Positions 8,482 through 14,446 of a stretch of DNA of 64,000 bases are shown here, one piece after another. The DNA comes from Micrococcus terreus (GTDB lineage Bacteria; Actinomycetota; Actinomycetes; Actinomycetales; Micrococcaceae): NCBI RefSeq assembly GCF_900116905.1, contig NZ_FPCG01000009.1:62001-126000 (forward strand). Direction: 5' to 3'. Every line of letters begins with the position of its first letter. The first letter of the stretch is position 1. Made by a program: the position numbers and the translations under genes. Under the pieces are notes generated by a model. It was not told where the DNA came from, made no database searches, and saw only the letters and a program-made list of their open reading frames with translations.

Positions 8482-9804
8482 TCACCGTAGGGCCGCCTCG
8501 GGGACAGGCACTACGTCCATTCGGTCAGAGTGGGCTGACCGAAGGGGTGCAGTCCTGGAGTGCGGGCGGTGCAGGGCCGCGGCGGCGCGGAACGAGGGAG
8601 CGTAGAGCATCGTCACCAGGATGATGAGCACGGTCACGGCACTGACCGCGGCTCCCCCGATCGCCACACCCAGGGTGAAGGACACGGTCAGGGTGTAGCG
8701 CACCGTGACCCTCCACCAGCCCAGCCGGCCCATGTCTGCGAGCAGTCGGGGCACATCGACGATGTGCACCGCCACCATGACCAGGGCGGCCAGGAGCAGG
8801 TGGATGAGGGGGGCTGCTGTGAGCAGGCCGATGACCAGGACGATGCTCCACGCCAGGACCGGATGGATCGCCAGGACGCGCAGCAGGTGACGACGCAGAC
8901 GGGTCCGGTCAGCGTGCAGGATGTGCATGCCGAAGTGATCGTCCTGCAGAATCCGGTACCCCTGGCGGTCCTTGGACATGAAGACGTTCTCCTGCAGGCA
9001 GACCACAGCCAGTGGCACCGCCCAGGCCGCGGGCGTGGAGATCATCAACAGGGCGAACAGTGCCGCGGAGGACAGCAGTGTGCCGACGGCCGGACGCCAC
9101 AGCAGCATCAGGTCCTTGTACAGCAGCGGCTTCCGGTTCACCAGCCAGCCGAGCATCCGACGGGCATCCGAGCTGCTCAGGCCCGAGCCGGAGGAGCGGA
9201 CCGCGATCGCGTCCATGGCCAGGGTCTGCAGCGCGCCCGCTAGGACCAGGATCCCGGCCACCCGCATCGGCGAGTCCATCAGCAGGTCAGGTGCTTGGAC
9301 GACGATCACGCCCAGGCCGACCAGAGCGGCGAGCAGCAGGACGATGTAGACCTGGACGGCTCGGGCGGGTGCGCGCGCACCGAACCGGACCACGGAGGGC
9401 AGCGGCATCAGAGCCATCACGTAGAGTCCGGCGACGAGGGCCAGCAGCTGCGCCTCGTCCAACACCAGGGCGGTCACGGTGAACAGGCTCAGTCCGATCG
9501 CGTGGGACAGCAGCCAGTCCGATGCCGCGTAGTGGCCCAGATAGGCCAGCCGGGTCTGCAGGCCGAACCGCTCCAGCCCGAAACGTCGCAGGTCGTCCAT
9601 GCGCAGGAACACGTCGGTGTCCCACAGACACATGACGTGCACCAGGCCCACATAGGCGCAGCCGAGCAGGATCAGCCACTCCGGGAACAGGATCATGCCG
9701 GCCACCAGGACGGCACCGAGGATCAGCCCACCGAGGATCTCGCGCCCGCGGCGCCGAGGTCGGCGCCGCCGGGTGGTCTGGGCCAGGGCCAGCGCGAACC
9801 TCAT
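8482..9804 (-). CDS. Polytopic membrane protein of bacteriocin-like locus (putative ABC permease)
   Basis: A 440-residue protein starting MRFALALAQTTRRRRPRRRG, a basic cytoplasmic N-terminus, followed by about ten to twelve hydrophobic segments. Its ATG (9804) overlaps the ABC ATPase stop by 4 nt (ATGA), indicating translational coupling. With no other obvious permease paired to that ATPase, it is likely the transmembrane subunit exporting the small peptide or providing producer immunity. I recognise no named family. The C-terminal 30 residues are hydrophilic and rich in Arg and His. Confidence 0.75.
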   Translation of the reverse strand: MRFALALAQTTRRRRPRRRGREILGGLILGAVLVAGMILFPEWLILLGCAYVGLVHVMCLWDTDVFLRMDDLRRFGLERFGLQTRLAYLGHYAASDWLLSHAIGLSLFTVTALVLDEAQLLALVAGLYVMALMPLPSVVRFGARAPARAVQVYIVLLLAALVGLGVIVVQAPDLLMDSPMRVAGILVLAGALQTLAMDAIAVRSSGSGLSSSDARRMLGWLVNRKPLLYKDLMLLWRPAVGTLLSSAALFALLMISTPAAWAVPLAVVCLQENVFMSKDRQGYRILQDDHFGMHILHADRTRLRRHLLRVLAIHPVLAWSIVLVIGLLTAAPLIHLLLAALVMVAVHIVDVPRLLADMGRLGWWRVTVRYTLTVSFTLGVAIGGAAVSAVTVLIILVTMLYAPSFRAAAALHRPHSRTAPLRSAHSDRMDVVPVPEAALR

Positions 9805-10385
9805 GACACTGCCCTCTCGAGTCGGCGACCGGTCACCGCGTAGACGGCCTCCACGGAGCGCTCCAGCTCCTCCAGATCGTGGCTGACCACGATGCACCGG
9901 CGGTCCTCGGTCTTCAGCAGGGCGGTCAGGTAGTCGTTGGACTGGCGGTCCAGCCCCTCGAACGGCTCGTCCAGCAGGAGGATCTCCGCCCGAGAGCACA
10001 GTCCCATCACGAGGGAGACCTTCTTCGCCGTCCCCTTGGAGAGCTCCCCCACCGGCACGTCCAGGTAGTCCGTCATGCCCAGCTGCTCCACGTATTCCAG
10101 CGCCCGCCGGGTGTCGAAGGACTCCAGGACCGAGCACAGGCTCAGCAGGTCGCGGGCGTGGAAGTGCTTGAAGCGCCCGAGGTCGTAGTCGACCAGGTAG
10201 GTCTCGCCGCTGACCCTCAGAGCGCCGTGCTCAGGCTCAAGCCGACCGTCCACGAGTTTCAACAGGGTGGTCTTCCCGGTGCCGTTGCGCCCGACGATGC
10301 CCACCCGGTTCTCCACGATCCGGTCTGAGTAGTCCTTGAACAGGTAGTCACGGAAGCGGAAGCTCAGATCATCAAACTCCAACAA
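9801..10385 (-). CDS. ABC transporter ATP-binding protein of bacteriocin-like locus
   Basis: A compact 194-residue nucleotide-binding domain. Walker A is VGRNGTGKTTLLK (about residues 29-41), the signature is degenerate (ELSKGTAKKVSL, LSKGT in place of LSGGQ), Walker B is EILLLDEPFEGLD and the switch His lies in VVSHDLEEL. LSKG-type signatures occur in small bacteriocin-immunity or export ATPases. It overlaps the SpoIIM-like gene by 14 nt upstream and the membrane gene by 4 nt downstream. It probably energises the neighbouring membrane proteins for peptide export or self-protection. Confidence 0.85.
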   Translation of the reverse strand: MLEFDDLSFRFRDYLFKDYSDRIVENRVGIVGRNGTGKTTLLKLVDGRLEPEHGALRVSGETYLVDYDLGRFKHFHARDLLSLCSVLESFDTRRALEYVEQLGMTDYLDVPVGELSKGTAKKVSLVMGLCSRAEILLLDEPFEGLDRQSNDYLTALLKTEDRRCIVVSHDLEELERSVEAVYAVTGRRLERAVS

Positions 10386-10956
10386 CGGCGGTTCCTTCCA
10401 GAATGGCCGCCACCAGGGTGATGGCCAGGATGAGCAGATAGCCCGGCAGCAGCCGGCGCAGGTCCCGGCCCAGGACGGGCAGGTCGCGCTGTGGGCTGTC
10501 GGTGAATCGCCGCAGGGCGAAGAGCATGCGGTAGCTCAGGGCCACCGACATGAGCAGGGCCACGGCCTCCAGGGAGGCATGGCGGTAGAGCAGGTCGAAC
10601 TGGCTGGTGAAGGGAAGGTTCAGCATCGCGCCCGTCGTCACTCCGAGCATGAAGAACTGGGGCAGCACCAGCAGGAGGTTCACCACCGGCAGCACGCTGA
10701 CCAGCAGGAAGAAGAGCAGGTTCGTCCGGAGGATGAAGGCGAACTCTCGGTGGTCCGAGGAGATCTGGATCGTCCCGTTGCCCTGCAGAAGGGTGGACAG
10801 GCCCGGCACCAGCTCGACGGCGGCCAGATGGACCAGCGCCAGGCCGACGACGAACGTGAAGGCTGCCAGAGCCATGTGGGCCTTCATGACCTCCCCCAGG
10901 GTGGACACGGGGCTCCATCGCACGCTCGAGGGTGCGGACAGTGCCACGGTGCTCAT
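10372..10956 (-). CDS. SpoIIM/DUF95-like membrane protein
   Basis: A 194-residue protein with about five membrane helices. The stretch ILRTNLLFFLLVSVLPVVN followed by FFMLGVTTGAML and the block YRHASLEAVALLMSVALSYRM matches the SpoIIM/DUF95 layout (an Asn-containing helix, then a small-residue helix, then H-x-x-x-E before a helix). DUF95 proteins are regular components of circular bacteriocin clusters, where they act in maturation or secretion, although stand-alone family members also exist. Its ATG overlaps the preceding gene's stop (ATGA, 10953-10956). Confidence 0.7.
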   Translation of the reverse strand: MSTVALSAPSSVRWSPVSTLGEVMKAHMALAAFTFVVGLALVHLAAVELVPGLSTLLQGNGTIQISSDHREFAFILRTNLLFFLLVSVLPVVNLLLVLPQFFMLGVTTGAMLNLPFTSQFDLLYRHASLEAVALLMSVALSYRMLFALRRFTDSPQRDLPVLGRDLRRLLPGYLLILAITLVAAILEGTAVVGV

Positions 10957-11432
10957 CCGACATATCCGAACGAGACCATGGCGGCATCGGCCCCCAGCCA
11001 CACCAGACTCGGCAGGGCGGCCACGAGTCCGGGAAGCGTGCGGAATCGGCCGCTGCGCGCCAGGCTGAGGCACAGCACCGCCGCAGGGACGAGGAAGATC
11101 AGTCCGCTCTCCGGGCCGGCGCCGGACTGCCTCAGGAAGGCGACGGCGACGTGTGCGGCCAAACCGGTCGTCAGCACCGGGGTCAACAGCGTGGTGACCT
11201 GGCGGGGCATCCAGGCCTGACGGTCCACCAGTCGGAAGGCGAACCGGCTGAGGAAGGTCACGATGACCACCCCCAGAATGGTGGGGATCAGGTACACCAC
11301 GAACAGGGCGCCCATCACCGCCCACGAGTGATCGCCGAGGGCTCCGGCGATCCTATCGTCCATGGAGCGCCACCCCAGCCAGGCGTTGGCGAGTCCGTGG
11401 GCCACGATGGTGACCCGAAGAAGATGCGTCAC
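10953..11432 (-). CDS. Four-helix membrane protein of bacteriocin-like locus, unknown function
   Basis: A 159-residue protein with four hydrophobic helices (about residues 37-60, 85-105, 112-125 and 132-150) and short polar loops. It is the first gene after the hairpin that follows the small-peptide gene and is coupled to the SpoIIM-like gene by a 4-nt overlap. Small polytopic proteins at this position in bacteriocin loci often serve maturation or immunity; nothing in the sequence separates these. I recognise no family. Confidence 0.7.
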   Translation of the reverse strand: MTHLLRVTIVAHGLANAWLGWRSMDDRIAGALGDHSWAVMGALFVVYLIPTILGVVIVTFLSRFAFRLVDRQAWMPRQVTTLLTPVLTTGLAAHVAVAFLRQSGAGPESGLIFLVPAAVLCLSLARSGRFRTLPGLVAALPSLVWLGADAAMVSFGYVG

Positions 11433-11459
11433 AGCTGATGACCTTTCTGTGGAGTCGAT

Positions 11460-11521
11460 ATCAGGTCACGCAGGCCGGGAGGTCCGTCCGAGGTCAGTCC
11501 TCCCGGCCTGCATGACCTGAT
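11460..11521 (-). terminator. Long hairpin after peptide gene (attenuator or processing site)
   Basis: Arms of about 23 nt (left from 11460, right to 11521) pair with a single G-T-type mismatch around a 16-nt loop. The stem contains GCAGGCCGGGAGG and its complement. It lies 12 nt beyond the peptide stop and 27 nt before the next gene. It would limit read-through into the transporter genes and stabilise the peptide mRNA, as is common after bacteriocin structural genes. No U-tract is visible. Confidence 0.65.
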
Positions 11522-11533
11522 CTCATGACTGGG

Positions 11534-11776
11534 TCACAGCCACCCTGTGGCTGCACCGACGATGGCACCGACGGGGCCGGCCAGAGCGGCATTGGCTCCG
11601 AGGATCGTGGCCAGGTAGCCGGCCGCTGCGGTGGCACCGACGGTGGCGACACGGGAGACGATGGCCTTGGCCAGCGTCTTGCCGACCTTGGAGGCGATCC
11701 AGTTGATCACCCAGTTGGTCCCGTTCTCCTTCAGCTTCCTCTGGATCCACTTTCCGAAGAGGTATCCTGCCTGCAT
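11534..11776 (-). CDS. Candidate bacteriocin structural peptide, 80 residues, cationic and Gly/Ala-rich
   Basis: The peptide starts MQAGYLFGKWIQRKLKENG and ends in GAIVGAATGWL. The N-terminal half is amphipathic and basic (six Lys and two Arg against one Glu); the C-terminal half is a hydrophobic Gly/Ala/Val stretch. It has no Cys, no cleavable signal peptide and no double-Gly leader. AAAGGAG lies 6 nt before the ATG at 11776, so I prefer this start over an ATG 27 nt upstream. Size, charge and the DUF95-like, ABC and membrane neighbours fit a circular or leaderless bacteriocin. However, the Lys-rich region is N-terminal, unlike AS-48 or uberolysin, so the class is unresolved. A pore-forming toxin is another reading. 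Confidence 0.65.
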   Translation of the reverse strand: MQAGYLFGKWIQRKLKENGTNWVINWIASKVGKTLAKAIVSRVATVGATAAAGYLATILGANAALAGPVGAIVGAATGWL

Positions 11777-11782
11777 GTCATT

Positions 11783-11789
11783 CTCCTTT
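11783..11789 (-). promoter_or_regulatory. Strong Shine-Dalgarno of the candidate bacteriocin gene
   Basis: AAAGGAG on the minus strand stands 6 nt before the ATG at 11776. This is one of the best ribosome binding sites in the window and sets the 80-residue start. The upstream in-frame ATG at 11803 would place this site inside the coding region. Confidence 0.75.
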
Positions 11790-11882
11790 GATGAGAGTTT
11801 CATTCCAGATCGGTGATCCGAATTGAAATGCGATGCCTTGATGTGTTTGCTGAGCGGGGCTCGCCGCCGTTCAACAATTCAC

Positions 11883-11925
11883 AATCTAGGCGGGAGAAGA
11901 TACAGGGAATACGCCCATTCAGGCA
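11883..11925 (-). promoter_or_regulatory. Candidate regulated promoter of the bacteriocin-like gene
   Basis: On the minus strand TAGATT (11888-11883) is a good -10 with only a weak -35. The start would fall near 11876, giving a leader of about 100 nt. A dyad at 11912-11925 (plus strand CGCCCATTCAGGCA) is centred near -42. It resembles the perfect dyad TGCCCGTTCGGGCA found before the response regulator gene at 13648-13661, so it may be the regulator's binding site. This assignment is inference. Confidence 0.4.
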
Positions 11926-12009
11926 CTCCTGGACCGACCGGAAAGGCCATACGGGATGACCTTAAGGACGACGGGGGGGTGGGGTGAGCCGCGACCGAAG
12001 ACGTCCGGG

Positions 12010-13251
12010 TCAGCGGGTGAGGGGGATCTCCACGTCCACGGACCAGCGGCCGTCCCGAACGCCTGCATGGGCCGTGCCGCCCACCAGGTGCGTGCGCTCG
12101 CGGATGTTCAGCAGCCCGTAGCCACGCGTGGCCGGCCATGCACCGTCGCCGCGGGGAGTGGCCGAGCCCTCACGAGGTGCGCCGTCCAGGTCATTGACCA
12201 CCTGGAGCACGAGGTGGTGATCCATGACGGTCAGGAAGATCTCGCAGCGCGCGCCGCGGGGGGCATGCTTGAGCACGTTGGCCGTCGACTCGATGAGGAT
12301 CCTGTGGAGGCCGACGAGCGCCGAACCGGGGACCTGGGCCTGGTCGTGGACGGAGGAGTGCACCTGGGTGGGCCGCCCGCTCTTCTCCAGCGCCTCACGC
12401 GCTGACTCGATGCCCACGACGATGTCTCCCACCGACCTCAGCTCGAGACCGTCGATGGCCTCGGGGCCCGCAGACCGGTTGCCGTCATCGGTGGAGATGT
12501 ACAGCACGTCCAGCAGCCCTCGGAGCTCGGCGTGGGCCTGGCGGGCCACTGCACCGAGCGTGCTGATCATCTGGGTCCGCTCCGCCTCGTCACGCACATG
12601 GTTCAACGCCTCGGCCTGCAGGGCGAGCACCGCCAGGTGGTGGGCCACCAGGTCGTGGAGGTCACGAGCGATGCTGCGCCGCACCTCGACGACCATCCGG
12701 TCGTGCCGTTCCCATTCCTCGGACCGCTCACTGGCCGCCCTGCGGGTCTCGGCATTCTGGCGTCGGAAGGCCAGGCCGAGATAGGCGCCGGCGAGCAGCC
12801 CCAGGAGCGCGATCACCACGCTCACTCCTGCCTCCGGGAAGAACAGGAGCGTCACGGCCTGGATCAGGGCCTGGCCGATGAGGAACACCAGGATGCTGTG
12901 ACGCCGCAGGTACAGGAAGGCGGCGGCGGTGATGAAGGGGACGGTCAGCAGTGGCAGCAGGGCTGATCCGACCATGGCGGCACTCGCGCCGACGATCAGA
13001 CTGGAGAAGACCATGACCGGAACGCTCACGGTCACCAGGAGCAGTGCCACGGCCAGCTGGCCGGTCACGGCGACGTAGGACCAGCCGATCTCCGACGCAG
13101 GTCGTCCCCCGGCGATGTCCAGGGCCACCAGAGCCCCTTCCAGGCCGATCAGGAGGACGGCCAGCAGCACGGTGGCCACGACGAATCGTCGCCCTGGGCG
13201 CGGCGGCTCTTCCTGGATCAGTGTCCAGAGCCTCTCGATCACAGCCCCCAT
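12010..13251 (-). CDS. Sensor histidine kinase (HisKA_3/NarL type)
   Basis: A 413-residue kinase with an N-terminal membrane domain of about six helices (residues 22-165), a short coiled region, the dimerisation/phosphoacceptor helix SIARDLHDLVAHHLAVLALQ with the His in RDLHD near residue 200, and a C-terminal HATPase domain ending in a G-box region (ATRGYGLLNIRERTHLVGG). There is no large extracytoplasmic loop, so the stimulus is probably sensed in or at the membrane, as in peptide-sensing kinases. The ATG at 13251 has GGAGG about 4 nt upstream. It is divergent from its likely partner regulator at 13732 and lies upstream of the peptide gene. Confidence 0.85.
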   Translation of the reverse strand: MGAVIERLWTLIQEEPPRPGRRFVVATVLLAVLLIGLEGALVALDIAGGRPASEIGWSYVAVTGQLAVALLLVTVSVPVMVFSSLIVGASAAMVGSALLPLLTVPFITAAAFLYLRRHSILVFLIGQALIQAVTLLFFPEAGVSVVIALLGLLAGAYLGLAFRRQNAETRRAASERSEEWERHDRMVVEVRRSIARDLHDLVAHHLAVLALQAEALNHVRDEAERTQMISTLGAVARQAHAELRGLLDVLYISTDDGNRSAGPEAIDGLELRSVGDIVVGIESAREALEKSGRPTQVHSSVHDQAQVPGSALVGLHRILIESTANVLKHAPRGARCEIFLTVMDHHLVLQVVNDLDGAPREGSATPRGDGAWPATRGYGLLNIRERTHLVGGTAHAGVRDGRWSVDVEIPLTR

Positions 13252-13359
13252 GAGTCCTCCCCCTCGTCGCCTGCTAGGTCCATGATGACCTGTGCAGGGC
13301 CTGGAACACCGCCTGTGTCAGGCGTGTCAGGGGGAGATGCTCAGAGGCAGGCTCTCAGT

Positions 13360-13611
13360 TCACCGCTTCTTCGGACAGGCACGGGGGAAGGCCTTGCAGA
13401 GCAGCTCCTGGATGACGTCGGGGTCCTCCGCCTCCGGCGCGTCCGCGGCCCGGGCCGGGGAGACCAGGACCGCGACCTCGGCCGGGTCAGCGGTCTCGTG
13501 CGCGATCGCCGGCACGGTCGAGCCGAACAGGGCCCCGGTGACCAGTGCCGCCACGGCCCCGAGGCGGATCGGAAGGGTGAGACGGGATGCGGTGCAGGTG
13601 ATGTGCGTCAT
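13360..13611 (-). CDS. Secreted small peptide with C-terminal two-cysteine loop
   Basis: An 83-residue precursor. Residues 1-37 form a signal peptide: a basic n-region, hydrophobic LGAVAALVTGALFGST and a VPAIA cleavage site. The mature part is acidic, then ends LLCKAFPRACPKKR, a basic tail with two Cys six residues apart that could close a disulfide loop. A third Cys is in the signal peptide. The gene lies between the kinase and regulator genes, which suggests an autoinducing pheromone for that two-component system or a second antimicrobial peptide. The start is weakly supported: GGAG is only 2 nt from the ATG. Confidence 0.55.
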   Translation of the reverse strand: MTHITCTASRLTLPIRLGAVAALVTGALFGSTVPAIAHETADPAEVAVLVSPARAADAPEAEDPDVIQELLCKAFPRACPKKR

Positions 13612-13647
13612 GGCTCCATGGTCGACTCGGTCCGCCGGTGGGGACTA

Positions 13648-13680
13648 TGCCCGTTCGGGCAGTGAGATCTGCCCTTTCGG
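13648..13680. promoter_or_regulatory. Tandem operator-like repeats before the response regulator gene
   Basis: TGCCCGTTCGG (13648-13658) recurs as TGCCCTTTCGG (13670-13680), exactly 22 bp apart, about two helical turns. The first also forms a dyad, TGCCCGTTCGGGCA. The spacing on one DNA face fits cooperative binding by a dimeric response regulator; a related dyad lies before the small-peptide gene at 11912. Confidence 0.5.
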
Positions 13681-13731
13681 CCTGACTGACTCTGGCCTCA
13701 TGGTCACCGGGGTCGACGTTATCCTGACGGC

Positions 13732-14436
13732 ATGCATGAGATCACCGTCCTGGTCGCCGACGACGAGCCGTTGCTGCGCCAGGCCTACACCCTGATCCTG
13801 AACGCCGATCCGGAGTTCCGAGTGGTGGGCGAGGCCTGCGACGGCCGTGAGGCCGTGAAGAAGTATGACGAACTGCGTCCCGATGTGGTGATCATGGACC
13901 TGCGGATGCCCCGCCTGAGCGGAGTGGAGGCCACGGCCGAGATCATGGGCTCCTCGCCGCAGGCCCGCATCCTGGTGGTGACCTCCATGACGACCGAGGA
14001 GTATCTGGCGCCGGCGCTGGCCAACGGCGCCAGCGGGTATCTGACGAAAGACACCGACGGCGACCGGCTCAAGCAGGCCCTGCGGGATGTCGCCGCCGGA
14101 ACGGTGGCGCTGGGACCGGTGGTCGCCGAGAAGCTGGTCCGCCTGGTGGTGCAGAACCGTGCCACGGAGTCTGCGCTGCCGGAGCACGAGACCTCCGCTC
14201 CTGCCAGCCGCCCCGCCGCCGCTCCGCTGGCGGAGCCGTTGACACCCCGCGAGCAGAGCGTGCTGGACCTGCTGGCGGAGGGGCTGACGAATCAGGAGAT
14301 GAGCGAGCGGCTCTTCCTCTCCGACTCCACCGTCAAGGCCAACCTGGCCCGGGTCATGCACAAGCTGGGAGCCTCCAATCGCGTCCAGGCGCTCGTCCTC
14401 GCCGTCCGGCAGGGACTGGTGACCATCGGCGAGTGA
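13732..14436 (+). CDS. NarL/LuxR-family response regulator
   Basis: A 234-residue regulator. The receiver domain (residues 1-120) has the acidic pair Asp10/Asp11, the phosphoacceptor Asp56 in VVIMDLRMP and the conserved Lys in GYLTKDT. A linker of about 35 residues leads to a LuxR-type HTH (LTPREQSVLDLLAEG, TVKANLARVMHKLG). The ATG follows TATCCT (13720-13725) by 6 nt, indicating a leaderless transcript. It is divergent from the kinase gene and most likely controls the bacteriocin-like operon. It converges on the ABC exporter gene with a 10-nt gap. Confidence 0.9.
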   Translation: MHEITVLVADDEPLLRQAYTLILNADPEFRVVGEACDGREAVKKYDELRPDVVIMDLRMPRLSGVEATAEIMGSSPQARILVVTSMTTEEYLAPALANGASGYLTKDTDGDRLKQALRDVAAGTVALGPVVAEKLVRLVVQNRATESALPEHETSAPASRPAAAPLAEPLTPREQSVLDLLAEGLTNQEMSERLFLSDSTVKANLARVMHKLGASNRVQALVLAVRQGLVTIGE

Positions 14437-14446
14437 CCGCCGTCGG

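Noticed and set aside
11534-11776. Direct assignment to the uberolysin or AS-48 circular bacteriocin family
   Set aside because: Charge distribution is reversed and no mature N-terminus is evident. Only the DUF95-like neighbour argues for a circular form, so I kept a general bacteriocin call.
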